64,000 nucleotides of DNA from Hydrogenophaga sp. SL48 (GTDB taxonomy: Bacteria > Pseudomonadota > Gammaproteobacteria > Burkholderiales > Burkholderiaceae_C). The notes beneath the pieces are model-generated. The model ran no database searches, was not told where the DNA came from, and saw nothing but the letters and a program-made list of their open reading frames with translations. A program made the translations under genes and the position numbers. Location of the stretch: contig NZ_CP063400.1 of assembly GCF_021729865.1 (NCBI RefSeq), positions 1,612,001 through 1,676,000 on the forward strand, written 5' to 3'. Below are positions 16,660 through 25,470 of the stretch, in pieces; position 1 is the stretch's first letter; each line of letters starts with the position of its first letter.

Positions 16660-17070
16660 ATGCTGGTGCCTGTCGAACCCCATCTGGACTGGGCTGCGCT
16701 TGAGGGGCGCATGAGCTCGCGCAAGGACGAAGTCGACGACCTGATGACGTTGCTGATGGAACACGCGGACCCTTCAACCGGACCCGAAGCCGAACGTCAC
16801 CACATCGCCTGGCTGATCGCCTGCGCCAGCCTCGGGGACGCTCATCTGTGGCAAGACATGGGACTGCCCTCGCGCGACGCGTTGAGCTGGCTCATCAGGC
16901 GATGGTTTCCGGCGCTGGCGGCGTGCAATGTCGATGACATGAAGTGGAAGAAGTTTCTGTATCGACAACTGTGCGTGAAAGAAGAGATCCTGATCTGCAA
17001 GTCGCCCACCTGCGCAGACTGCAGCGATCAGACCCTGTGTTTCGGAGATGAGGACACTGCTGAGCAGTGA
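16660..17070 (+). CDS. nifQ: Molybdenum donor protein NifQ (short form)
   Basis: NifQ supplies molybdenum, as a Mo-Fe-S cluster, to NifEN/NifH for FeMo-co synthesis. The 136-residue protein ends in the diagnostic CX4CX2CX5C motif (Cys113, 118, 121, 127) after the block ACNVDDMKWKKFLYRQLC. It is shorter than many NifQ proteins (about 170-200 residues) because the N-terminal region is reduced, but the whole C-terminal functional core is present. It is the last gene of the nif run and is followed by a strong hairpin. Confidence 0.93.
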   Translation: MLVPVEPHLDWAALEGRMSSRKDEVDDLMTLLMEHADPSTGPEAERHHIAWLIACASLGDAHLWQDMGLPSRDALSWLIRRWFPALAACNVDDMKWKKFLYRQLCVKEEILICKSPTCADCSDQTLCFGDEDTAEQ

Positions 17071-17122
17071 ATGCGCCACACCGGGGGACGGCAAGAACCG
17101 TTACGGGACGGCCGGAAACAAA

Positions 17123-17156
17123 AAAGCCCCGGAACACTTGGGTGTTCCGGGGCTTT
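17123..17156. terminator. Terminator hairpin after nifQ
   Basis: A 15-bp perfect stem (17123-17137 with 17142-17156) and a 4-nt loop. On the plus strand it is followed by only a short T stretch within the stem end; on the minus strand a run of six T follows. It can end the nif transcript and shield it from minus-strand reading. From 17157 to 17386 I see no gene. Confidence 0.8.
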
Positions 17157-17378
17157 CAGGGTGTCTTGCGAGATGGGGGTTGCACTTTGATGTTGGCCTG
17201 AAACGAGGGTTCACTGGCACCAAGATATATGCCCGTTCCAGGCTGGTTGCTGCCGCTCAGACATGAGCAGCCAACGGCCGTGTTCGACCAAAGCAGCCAT
17301 TAGTCTCCGGTTGATCCGTAGGTCATTGCAGGGGAATGTCGAGCCTGCCCAGCTGTCATCTGATTCGGCCCAGGCTCA

Positions 17379-17386
17379 CGAGAAAC
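17379..17386. repeat. 8-bp target-site duplication, left copy (IS66)
   Basis: CGAGAAAC directly before the left inverted repeat; identical to 19036-19043. Eight bp is the normal IS66 duplication. Confidence 0.9.
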
Positions 17387-17424
17387 GTAAGCGCGCGGTG
17401 AACCCATCTTGACGCGCCTGATAG

Positions 17425-17652
17425 TCAGTCGTTTGCAGCATTGACCTCGTCGGTAATGCTGCCGGCGTCGTAGTGAGCTGCGATGGCCCTGTCCAGACGC
17501 TTGAGCAGAGCGGGCAGTGTTTCGCCGTCCCGGCGAACAAGCATCGCGAGTGCGTTGCTGCCATCGGCTGCGCTGGCGACGCAGTCGAATGGCGCGAGGG
17601 CCCCGAGCGTTACCTCTCCGCCATCGGTAATCAGTTCTTCAATGTGCTTCAT
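17425..17652 (-). CDS. Small ORF inside IS66 element, function unknown
   Basis: A 75-residue acidic protein lying between the tnpC stop and the left inverted repeat, in transposase orientation. It has no DNA-binding motif that I can see; it consists of a short beta-rich N terminus (GGEVTLGALAPFDCVAS) and a helical C terminus (LPALLKRLDRAIAAHYD). Small passenger or accessory ORFs downstream of tnpC occur in some IS66 elements. No convincing Shine-Dalgarno is visible. It could also be a remnant of a larger reading frame. Confidence 0.45.
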   Translation of the reverse strand: MKHIEELITDGGEVTLGALAPFDCVASAADGSNALAMLVRRDGETLPALLKRLDRAIAAHYDAGSITDEVNAAND

Positions 17653-17673
17653 GTCCGCACATTGTGTGCCGTG

Positions 17674-18618
17674 TCAGGCTGGCTGCCAGCGGTGCGGCAG
17701 CAACTCGCCGATCTGGCTGGCGCGCTGTATGGGCAGGCGTGCCATCACATCGCGCAGGTAGGCGTAGGGGTCGTGCCCGTTCATGCGGGCCGACTGGATC
17801 AGGCTCATCACGGCTGCTGCCCGCTGGCCCGAGCGCAGGCTTCCGGCAAACAGCCAGTTGTTGCGGCCAATGGCAATCGGCCGGATCTGGTTCTCGATCC
17901 AGTTGTTGTCCACGGGCAATTGCCCATTCCCCACGAACTGGGTCAACGCTTCCCAACGCCGCAGGCTGTAGTCCAGCGCCTTGGCGCTCGCTGAACCCTC
18001 GGGCACCTTCTGGCGTTGCAGCACCATCCACTGGTGCAAGGCATCGAGCAGCGGCTTTGTCTGTTGTTGCCGGATGGCTTGGCGCTGTTCAGCGCCGAGC
18101 TCTTTGACCTCACGCTCGATCTCGTAGACCTGCGCGAACTGCTGCAGTGCGAACTGGGCGATCTGGCTCTGGTTCGCTGTGTGCAGATCGAAGAACTTGC
18201 GCCGTGCGTGAGCCAGGCAGCCGACCTCGGTCACGCCACTGGCGATCAAGGCTTTGTAGCCGCTGAAGTCGTCACAGGTCAGGCTGCCTCTCCAGTCACC
18301 CAGGAAGCGCCGGGCGTGTTCCCCCGAGCGTGATTCGCAGAAGTCGTAGACGACCACCTTGGTGTTCTCGAAGGCGCCCGTGGCGTAGGCCCAGAGGTAG
18401 GCCCGGTGCGTCTTGCCGTTACCGGGCTTGAGCATGGCCACCGGCGTCTCGTCGGCATGCAGCACGCGGTGCTGCAGCAGCTCAGCCTTCATGGCATCCA
18501 CCAGCGGCAGCAACTGCACGCCACAGGAGACCGACACCACACGGGCCAGCGCCGTCTCGGTGCCAGCTCGCATGTCCAGCGGCTCGGTGGCCAGCCACAG
18601 GTTATCAACCCGGATCAC
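17674..18618 (-). pseudogene. IS66 tnpB-tnpC in-frame deletion fusion
   Basis: The first 26 codons or so are the N terminus of TnpB (VIRVDNLWLATEPLDMRAGT), started by a GTG that overlaps the tnpA stop as in intact IS66. The sequence then jumps in frame into TnpC at about SCGVQLLPLVDAM. From there TnpC is intact to its end, with the DDE residues in LHADETPVA, CDDFSGYKA and NNWIENQIRP. The predicted 314-residue chimera keeps the catalytic fold but lacks the zinc-finger and helical N-terminal regions of TnpC, and TnpB is lost. It is likely inactive alone. Confidence 0.88.
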
Positions 18619-18953
18619 TTGAGCAGCTCTCGCATCCACAGGGCGCACTGCTCGGCCGCCGCCAGGGGCCAGGTCACTGAGACGCTGGTGGCGCCACGGC
18701 GCAGCTCGATTCGGATGTCCGGCACAGGTGGGTGCGCCGCCGGCGGCAGCGGCACCGGAACGAATGCGGGCGCCTGCAGTGACGGCAGCGGGACACCAGT
18801 TTGGCGGCGCCACTTGTGCACGACGTTGGCATTGATGCCGTGGGACAGAGCAATGCTGGCCACCGATGCATCTGGCTCGGCGCACTGAGCGAGGATCTGC
18901 TGCTTGAGCTCGGCGCCGTACCGCCGGCGGGTCTTCTTCTTGGCTTCATTCAT
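18615..18953 (-). CDS. tnpA: IS66-family accessory protein TnpA
   Basis: A 112-residue helix-turn-helix protein of the IS66 OrfA type: a basic start MNEAKKKTRRRYGAELKQQI, then an HTH around ASVASIALSHGINANVVHKW, and a proline-rich linker. It is needed with TnpB and TnpC for IS66 transposition. ATG 18953 was chosen; GTG 18962 is an alternative three codons upstream. The start region lies in one arm of an 11-bp inverted repeat. The stop overlaps the GTG start of the tnpB-tnpC fusion. Confidence 0.88.
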   Translation of the reverse strand: MNEAKKKTRRRYGAELKQQILAQCAEPDASVASIALSHGINANVVHKWRRQTGVPLPSLQAPAFVPVPLPPAAHPPVPDIRIELRRGATSVSVTWPLAAAEQCALWMRELLK

Positions 18954-18984
18954 GGTGTCCACCTAAATCGCTTGGTGGACACCA
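18953..18984 (-). promoter_or_regulatory. Inverted repeat over the IS66 tnpA start
   Basis: TGGTGTCCACC at 18953-18963 and GGTGGACACCA at 18974-18984 are perfect 11-bp arms around 10 nt. In RNA the hairpin would bury the AGGTGG ribosome-binding site and the first base of the ATG. It could limit translation of tnpA, for example in read-through transcripts. Confidence 0.5.
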
Positions 18985-19035
18985 TCGTTGCCGCTTAGGC
19001 GAATCCCTTCAAGGGTGGGATGACCGCGCGCTTAC

Positions 19036-19043
19036 CGAGAAAC
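19036..19043. repeat. 8-bp target-site duplication, right copy (IS66)
   Basis: CGAGAAAC directly outside the right inverted repeat; identical to 17379-17386. Its last base is also the first base (read on plus) of the stop codon of the next gene. Confidence 0.9.
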
Positions 19044-19741
19044 TAGTCCCCTGTTGGGCCTCGACCTGTGGGGGCCATCGGACAGCAATCAGTGAACTGC
19101 TCATACAAGTGAGTTACCTTGTCCATCCTCCGCTGTGACCCCATGAGCATGGCAAGCGTCCGGTAGGCCATGTGCATAAGCCCATTGGAAAAGCGAACTA
19201 GCGTCAGTGCCATCTCCGCTGGAAATCCATCACGAACGCGACGCAAAGGGTGAATGCCACTGTGCACGTAGGAATTCAGGGCGTGCCGTGAATATTGATC
19301 AAATTCAGCCAGATGCGCTGTCAACCCAACAGGTGCTACTTTTAATACCTTGGCGAGCATTTCGCCAGCACCGGGAAGGTTTTTGGCGGCTAGCTCAGCC
19401 TCTGGAGTCAGGTTCCGACCAAGCTTTTCGATCTGCGCGGGAGTCGCTACAAAATAAAGCCACGAAGCCCGAAGCAAGGCCTCGTATTGCAAGCGGAGAA
19501 CGCCAGATCCTGAACTCGGAGCGTGTATGAAAAACGCAGCCCTTACGACGCTGGCATGCTCAATACACAGTTGGCATGCGCTTGCTGCCAACTGATTTTG
19601 CTCTGAGTCGATAGCGAGGACCACACCTGTTGATGGAAAGCAACTCAGTATGGCTTCTTCAAAAGCATCCGATCTTTCAGCAAGCACGAGTAAGGGATCT
19701 TCTTGATGAGAATCTGGGAGAGTAGAAGGCAAGTTCGTCAA
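19043..19741 (-). CDS. DUF6988-like protein downstream of Avs-like gene
   Basis: A 232-residue helical protein without signal peptide. The blocks QLAASACQLCIEHASVVRAA, LRLQYEALLRASWLYFVAT, AAKNLPGAGEMLAKV and ALNSYVHSGIHPLRR fit, from memory, the DUF6988 family of unknown function. The conserved Arg/Glu and the VHSGIHP histidines may form a site. It lies 87 bp downstream of the large Avs-like gene on the same strand and shares its lower GC content, so the two probably arrived together. IS66 inserted right at its 3' end but left the TAG stop intact. Confidence 0.7.
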   Translation of the reverse strand: MTNLPSTLPDSHQEDPLLVLAERSDAFEEAILSCFPSTGVVLAIDSEQNQLAASACQLCIEHASVVRAAFFIHAPSSGSGVLRLQYEALLRASWLYFVATPAQIEKLGRNLTPEAELAAKNLPGAGEMLAKVLKVAPVGLTAHLAEFDQYSRHALNSYVHSGIHPLRRVRDGFPAEMALTLVRFSNGLMHMAYRTLAMLMGSQRRMDKVTHLYEQFTDCCPMAPTGRGPTGD

Positions 19742-19828
19742 GGTGCGGTTGCTGAATTGAGATTGGCATCGTTGGAGATCAACTCCACGGGATTGGGGGT
19801 CGTGGTGAAGGCAAGGCTGCAGTAGGTG

Positions 19829-22800
19829 CTATGCCTTTCGCTCTGCCCTCTCAGTCGGGCTTGCCGCTAAATAGTCTCTTAGCTGGAAGGCTAGCGAAGA
19901 TCCGGCGTCGACAAGGCGATCAAGTATGTCGAGAGCTGCCCTGCGCAGGGTGACGTCTCGAATGAGTGTTTCCCGGTGTTCATGGACGGCTACTCGGCAG
20001 ACGGTTTCCGCATCCCAAATGCAGTTGCCGTCATCGAAGAGATCGGCAGGCACTCGGTCGAGTGCATCACGCAACAGAGGGAGAGAGGCTGGCACCGACT
20101 GTGCCCTTCCCACCCCGGCCATTAGCCTTAGTAGATTCTCCAGAGCGGGAAGGCTGTCGCCCGCAGCAGCGAGGCAGTTGGCAATGTAGTTGGGGCGAGC
20201 ATGAAGCAACACCAGATCGCTCCAGGTTTTAGGCCATGGCATCGAGCAGAAAAGCAAAGTCCGAAGTACCTTGTCGAAACGACTGAAGGTCCGCCGCGAT
20301 CTAGTCCTCAGTGACTCATCGGGAAGTACCTTCGCTGCAGCCCGGTCCCACACTCGCCAGAAGGCGTCGGCATTCGCAAACTCCTGCTTCATGCATGCAC
20401 CAAGCGTTGACTCCAACACTCTCTCGCTCAATTCGGGTGCGTACTCCAGACAAAAATCAAGGAGCTCAAACGGCGGAGATTGTTCCGTCGTTTGTTCAAG
20501 GAGTTCTGCTGCAAGCAATTCTCCAGCTTCCCAGCGTGCTTCGTAGTCGACGTGGTCAGGATCGTTGCGCGGCACCTGAGGTTTTCCCTCTTGGTCTGCC
20601 ATGAGCCGGATAAGTGCGGTAAGTGCCTGAATTCTCCATGTATCAGGGGTCTCGCCGCGAGCTGCGTCCAATGCAATCGTCCACTCCTTGACTGCAGCCA
20701 AGCTTTTGGGCATGGCGCGAGCGGGTGGCTTCATCTCGCTCAATGCTGAAAGTACTGCTTTGACCGTGGTTGGTCGCGCGTCATCAACTATGTCCCGGCT
20801 ACGCCGCCGGGGTCGCTTGTTTGTGGTGTCGAGCGCCTCGGCGTACTGTGACAGAGCAGATGTCAACAAGTCAGCGAGAACAGGTTGCTTTAGTCTCAAC
20901 ACCTCGGCGATTGTGTTGGCGGCGGCACGTCGTACCTTCCAGACAGGCTCCGTGACGATGTTGGCCAAGCCCTCTGCCATCTTTGAGAGCTTCGGGTCGA
21001 CACTGGCAAGCAGTATCAACGTTCGAGCTCGAAGCTCTCCTGTCGTGGACCCACGGAGAACCCAGGCATCCTTGTCTTCTTGACGCGCGGCGACTTCAAG
21101 CAAGTACGTCCTGGCCCACTGCAGAGCCTCCGATGAGTCGCTGGGCCATCGCTGGATCAGGGCACAGGCAAGTTCGTCTTCCAGCCCCATAAGCATGACA
21201 CTGTCCTCACCTTGGAACTCGGGACGGAGTTGGAGGAATTCGTTGTAAGGCTCCTCAGGTGACTCAAAGCTTTCGGCCCTGATTGGGTCAACGGTCGATG
21301 TTCGGTCTGTGATCGCCCCTGCCCAAAGCCGCACCGCGGCAAGACGATTCATGAGTTGCATGCGAGCCTCGGCTTGTTCGCCGATTTGCTTCAGCTCGGG
21401 TTCAAGGTTGGCAACCTCCAGCGGCACTAGGTTTCCGTCTCCTACAGGCTTTCCGAGCTTGAGCCCGCGGGCATCCATGCGCTTTAGTGCCATCCGCCAA
21501 CCTTCAGGTGCCTCTGTTTCTGTGGCTACATCAGCTACATGCTTATCCAGGATTGCAAACATGGCGTCGCGTAGGTCTGGGCGATTGAATTGCACCTGAA
21601 GTGCCAGGTCTTCCAGGTGGTGCCTCCTGTGTGGAAGCCGGTTACTCGCAACGCGCTCGTTCTGCCGCTCACTGTCCAAGCCGTCGTGCCCACCGTGAAT
21701 AGCGAGGGAGTGGGGCTCTTGCACGCTCCGCGCAATGTCGGCAGCAAAGAAAGCCGGACATTTGAAGACGGAGAGCAACTTCTCTGTCACCAGGTTCGGA
21801 TGCGCGACCAATACCCCGACCACGAGGGCTGTCGTGAAGGTTGACTCGCCAACTTCCAGGATCACTTCAAGCACCTGAGACGTTGTTTCGGGCTGAGACA
21901 TCGCCTCGATCAGCAGGCGCTCCTCTAGTGCCATGAGGGCGCAGTTCAGTATGTAGCTGGTGACGGAATGACCACGATAGGCAGTCCAAAGGCGCCAGTC
22001 GTGGATGTGAGGGCGGCCATTGGGGCTGACTTCTGGCGGTAAGACCACCACTTCGTTTGGCTGTGCCTTTGCAAAAACGTCGGCAGCGTGATTGCACAGA
22101 TCGACAACAAACCGCAGGCTCTTCGGGAAAGAATAAAGAAGGAGGGCACGAAACGGACCCTGCAGAACCGATGGTGGGAAGAATTCGTGAGCTGCCCGCT
22201 CACTGAGCCCGAAAGCGGCCTCCCAACCTAGCGTTCTAAAGCGGCGCGTGGCTCTCGACTCGGTCACGATGTAGAGGGCCCAGAACACCTCACGTACCGT
22301 GTCTGGTGTGAAGTAGCTCGGTTCCCTGCAGTGCTTGACGTTGATAAGGTAAGCCAGGCGTTCCTCCGCAGAGAAGTCTCGCCTGTCCGATTCGTGCGCC
22401 AAGCGTTTCAGGAGCGCTTCGATGAACGCTATGAACCGATTTGGGTCTGCCCCGCAGCAAGTGCACAGGAGCGCATAGAAGCTCCGACCAATAGATTTCT
22501 CCCGATACCAGGTATCGGTATCGCGCAGGCAGTAGTGTTCGGCAATGCTGAACACGCCGCGTACCCTTTGTGATGGTCGGCGCCAACCCTCGTTGTGTGC
22601 GATGGCATCCTCGCAAAACTGGACGACCCATGAGTGGCTCTCTGGCGGGAGTGTAGGAAAGGCCTCTGCGACCAACTCGACCATCACGTCCCATGCTTTG
22701 CCCGCGGGGGCTGCCATACCAATGCGAGCGATGATCTCGTGGTTCGCTGGGTCGTCTGCGAGATGTGAGTAGTCGATGGGCGACGGCCCTTTGCAAGCAA

Positions 22801-24904
22801 CCCGCAGCAAGTGACTAAGTCGCTTCAAGAGGCTCGCGTTGTCAAACGCCACGTTGCAGGCAAGTTTTGCAATCAAGTCCTCAACTTGATCGGAGCGCAG
22901 CAGACCGATAGCAACCTCATCTCGCCACAACTGAGGAAGTACTGAGTCTTGCCTGAGCGCAGCTTCTAGTAGTGCGTAGGCATCCGAATCTCCTTCCGCA
23001 GACCGCTGCGCCGTCCATGCACGCAAGGCGCGCCGCATGCCGGCGTGCGAACGCAGCTTTGCAAAGAGGACTACCCAATCGCGTTCTGCCGATCGAACCT
23101 CCCGCTCGACCCGAAAGAAGAGCGACCAATCCTCCAGAATGTCATGCGCCGGGGCCACTCGGTCGGCGGTGTCTCTTGCCAACACAGCGTCATGTAGAAG
23201 AGACTCCACCGCTTCTGCGTCGGCAGGGGCTTCAACGAACTGGGCGAAGCGCTCGGTGCGTTGGTAGCAAATTTGGTCAAATGCGGCTTTCCTTCGAGCT
23301 GCCATCCCCTGAGGAAAACCCTTGCTGGGAGCAATGCGCGCTGTCCACAGCATCCGCCGCAAGTCGTTACCCGATACCGAGGGAAGCGCGATACCGCCAG
23401 CAGTGAAGTCGAAGGCAAGCCGCAGATAGTAGGGTGCGCGCAGCACCTCGCGAACACCAGCATCCTTAGCGACAGCTTCCTCCAGTGAGCTGCCAGCTAC
23501 AGCTGCGACGATCTCCGAGTCTTCGAGCTGCGGAATGTCGACAACCTGGCTGGAGAACCTGGCGAGAAAGTTTGTGTAGAGGTTATTGAGTGCATAGGAG
23601 CGCGTCGTGATGCACAGCTTCGCCCCCTTGTTCTGCCGGACCAGCGCCAGCAACTCCTCTAGTGCCCCCGGGTTTCGCGCTTCGAGTGCCTTTTCGAGCG
23701 AGTCGATGACAACAGTGGGTGTGCCGCTCCGCAGGAGGCTCTCTATGGTGAGCATCGGGTCGGGCATGCCGGCAAGTGACCGCACCGTCGCCAAACTCGG
23801 TTCATCAAGCTCATCGGCCCGGAAGAACAACAACGGGCCGGACTCGCTCATGAGAGGCGCCAGGACCGCCATGACAGCAGACTTGCCAGCACCCGGTCCT
23901 CCAGTGAGTATGGCGACTTGTCGCTCCTCCAAGCCTGCCAGCACACGGGCGACACAATCGCCGCGGGGGATGTGAATGCCGTTGGGCAGTATGGTGGAGA
24001 TGAGCGAAAACTGAACGCGGGAGCTTTCGCTTAAGCGAACTGCAATGCTGCCAAGGCCTCGCTGAAGGCTCAGACGGCTAACCGCCTCTTGTAGACCAGC
24101 CTTCGCCGTAGAGGCCCACGTGGCCGGGGTGACAGTGCCTACGGCAATGCCTTGCTCAAAGACGTATGAGAACAAGCTATCCCACACAAGTTCGCCGGAG
24201 TCACCTGGTTGACCCGAATTCAAGAGAGCTTGAACGAGGCTAAGTTCTTGCGAGGAGTCGGTGCCGAGGTCATGAATGTCGACACGAAGACGTCGTAGGA
24301 GTTGAAAGACAAACTCCTCGGTGTACTTGTCTACAAGGGTGTTCTTCGAGACCTCCTTGAAGGCCTCCCATACGTTTGTATGCTTGCGGTCAAGGAGCTT
24401 CGGCGTCTTGAGCTTCAGGAGAAAATCGGCCAGATCAACAGAAGCGCGGGATAGCTCGCACAGTCGCTTGGCAGCTTGATTGGCAGCACTGGCAGGGGCA
24501 ATCGTGGCGAGAACCAGAACATCGCATGAACGATCGAACGGACTACCTTCGAGACCAAGGAAGTCCCGCCAAGCACCTTGCAACCCGTCGACAAAGTCCT
24601 CATTGCTGACTGTTGCGTTGAGCCCGCGTTTGCACTGAATCAGCTGAAGGTGGTTTCCGTTGCTGCTGCGCACCTTGCAGTAAATGTCATCTGTGTGTGC
24701 ACCAGCGTAGCGAGCTTCGAACCGAAGCTCTTCGACTTGGCAGCCATGTAGGCTAAAAGCCGTTGGCAACCCGGTGAGCATATTGGCCAGGTAGAGCGCC
24801 CCTACGCGGGACTGAAACACCCCTCCGCCACCTCCGGTAGCGATCGTGCTCGTGACTATGGTTCCCTTTAACGGGTCGCTCTTTGCCTTTTCCTCGTTGG
24901 TCAT
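19829..24904 (-). CDS. Avs-like STAND NTPase with N-terminal nuclease domain
   Basis: A 1691-residue protein with three parts. Residues about 25-140 look like a PD-(D/E)XK (Cap4/Mrr-type) nuclease: GGVFQSRVGALYLANML, then TDDIY (Asp72/Asp73) and LIQCKRG (Gln90, Lys92). Residues about 310-560 are a STAND/NACHT-type P-loop NTPase: Walker A GGPGAGKS (334-341), Walker B TVVIDS (396-401), and ITTRSY (431-436). The remaining 1100 residues are helical repeats, the usual sensor region. This is the layout of Avs antiviral proteins, which detect a phage protein and activate nuclease killing. Base composition is clearly lower in GC than the neighbours, indicating transfer. The exact Avs class cannot be set by eye. 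No strong Shine-Dalgarno precedes ATG 24904. Confidence 0.82.
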   Translation of the reverse strand: MTNEEKAKSDPLKGTIVTSTIATGGGGGVFQSRVGALYLANMLTGLPTAFSLHGCQVEELRFEARYAGAHTDDIYCKVRSSNGNHLQLIQCKRGLNATVSNEDFVDGLQGAWRDFLGLEGSPFDRSCDVLVLATIAPASAANQAAKRLCELSRASVDLADFLLKLKTPKLLDRKHTNVWEAFKEVSKNTLVDKYTEEFVFQLLRRLRVDIHDLGTDSSQELSLVQALLNSGQPGDSGELVWDSLFSYVFEQGIAVGTVTPATWASTAKAGLQEAVSRLSLQRGLGSIAVRLSESSRVQFSLISTILPNGIHIPRGDCVARVLAGLEERQVAILTGGPGAGKSAVMAVLAPLMSESGPLLFFRADELDEPSLATVRSLAGMPDPMLTIESLLRSGTPTVVIDSLEKALEARNPGALEELLALVRQNKGAKLCITTRSYALNNLYTNFLARFSSQVVDIPQLEDSEIVAAVAGSSLEEAVAKDAGVREVLRAPYYLRLAFDFTAGGIALPSVSGNDLRRMLWTARIAPSKGFPQGMAARRKAAFDQICYQRTERFAQFVEAPADAEAVESLLHDAVLARDTADRVAPAHDILEDWSLFFRVEREVRSAERDWVVLFAKLRSHAGMRRALRAWTAQRSAEGDSDAYALLEAALRQDSVLPQLWRDEVAIGLLRSDQVEDLIAKLACNVAFDNASLLKRLSHLLRVACKGPSPIDYSHLADDPANHEIIARIGMAAPAGKAWDVMVELVAEAFPTLPPESHSWVVQFCEDAIAHNEGWRRPSQRVRGVFSIAEHYCLRDTDTWYREKSIGRSFYALLCTCCGADPNRFIAFIEALLKRLAHESDRRDFSAEERLAYLINVKHCREPSYFTPDTVREVFWALYIVTESRATRRFRTLGWEAAFGLSERAAHEFFPPSVLQGPFRALLLYSFPKSLRFVVDLCNHAADVFAKAQPNEVVVLPPEVSPNGRPHIHDWRLWTAYRGHSVTSYILNCALMALEERLLIEAMSQPETTSQVLEVILEVGESTFTTALVVGVLVAHPNLVTEKLLSVFKCPAFFAADIARSVQEPHSLAIHGGHDGLDSERQNERVASNRLPHRRHHLEDLALQVQFNRPDLRDAMFAILDKHVADVATETEAPEGWRMALKRMDARGLKLGKPVGDGNLVPLEVANLEPELKQIGEQAEARMQLMNRLAAVRLWAGAITDRTSTVDPIRAESFESPEEPYNEFLQLRPEFQGEDSVMLMGLEDELACALIQRWPSDSSEALQWARTYLLEVAARQEDKDAWVLRGSTTGELRARTLILLASVDPKLSKMAEGLANIVTEPVWKVRRAAANTIAEVLRLKQPVLADLLTSALSQYAEALDTTNKRPRRRSRDIVDDARPTTVKAVLSALSEMKPPARAMPKSLAAVKEWTIALDAARGETPDTWRIQALTALIRLMADQEGKPQVPRNDPDHVDYEARWEAGELLAAELLEQTTEQSPPFELLDFCLEYAPELSERVLESTLGACMKQEFANADAFWRVWDRAAAKVLPDESLRTRSRRTFSRFDKVLRTLLFCSMPWPKTWSDLVLLHARPNYIANCLAAAGDSLPALENLLRLMAGVGRAQSVPASLPLLRDALDRVPADLFDDGNCIWDAETVCRVAVHEHRETLIRDVTLRRAALDILDRLVDAGSSLAFQLRDYLAASPTERAERKA

Positions 24905-25470
24905 AGGTAACTCTATTCCGCCGAGATGTGGCGCCTCCCTAGAACGAGCATAAGGGATTGCGAAAACGCTCTTCAGCCCGTCACTGATGCGTACTACTTC
25001 TTTGCACCGCTAGGGTCCATCATGGCTGCAAGGAATGCGTCTCGAACAGACATGACCCGGCGAGCCCGTTCAAAACTGAACCACGGATCGCCATTCCGAG
25101 TGACTGCTGTGTAGCAGGCAGCGTAATTTCGTTCTGCGACTGCCACCGACCACAACCGCTGCATTGTCGACATCGAGGTGTATCGGCGATACGTCGAATC
25201 CTTTATTGAACCGGTGTCTTGGTACGCGCGGAGCGTGATCAGGTGGCCGCCGCCTACAACCACGCCACTCATCTGGCGGAGCGACGGGCCATGATGACGG
25301 CGTGGGCTGCGCGCCTGGATAGATTGCGCAGAGGGGCCGATGTGATTGCGTTGAAAACGCGTGCAGCCTGAATTCGGGATTCTGAAAAACATCGAAAACA
25401 ATGCGATGAGGAGTATGGAAAGTCCGTCTGCAGCCCCCATCAAAAAGCGCTGCTTGCTGCTGACGGTTTC
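24905..25470. other. Island border region without intact gene
   Basis: 566 bp between the Avs-like gene and the IclR gene. The stretch from 24905 to about 25209 has mixed composition and no convincing gene; a 59-codon minus-strand frame (24994-25173) has protein-like content near its end but no ribosome-binding site. From 25210 the plus strand holds an integrase remnant, after which composition returns to the host type. Confidence 0.6.
25210..25371 (+). pseudogene. Phage P4-type integrase, C-terminal remnant
   Basis: A reading frame open from 25210 to the TGA at 25369-25371 encodes AERDQVAAAYNHATHLAERR, then MMTAWAARLDRL and a short basic tail. This is the typical C terminus of P4-like tyrosine recombinases (ERDxVxAAYxHA followed by RRxMMxxWAxxLDxLR), which includes the catalytic-tyrosine helix region only in part. 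The catalytic core is missing and an in-frame stop lies just upstream. It marks the edge of a past integration and fits the view that the Avs-like gene came on an island. Confidence 0.75.

Larger units (their letters stand above)
17387..19035 (-). mobile_element. IS66-family element, internally deleted (1649 bp)
   Basis: The ends are imperfect inverted repeats starting GTAAGCGCGCGGT (17387 inward on plus; 19035 inward on minus), flanked by the perfect 8-bp duplication CGAGAAAC. Complete IS66 elements are about 2.5 kb with tnpA, tnpB and tnpC. This copy keeps tnpA, about the first 26 codons of tnpB fused in frame to the C-terminal part of tnpC, and a small extra ORF. It has therefore lost most of tnpB and the N-terminal half of tnpC, and probably moves only with help in trans, yet the matching duplication shows it arrived as a unit. 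Confidence 0.92.

Noticed and set aside
24994..25443. 149-codon minus-strand frame at the island border
   Set aside because: Its first half is antisense to the integrase remnant, with no ribosome-binding site. Only the end looks protein-like, which is too little to call a gene.
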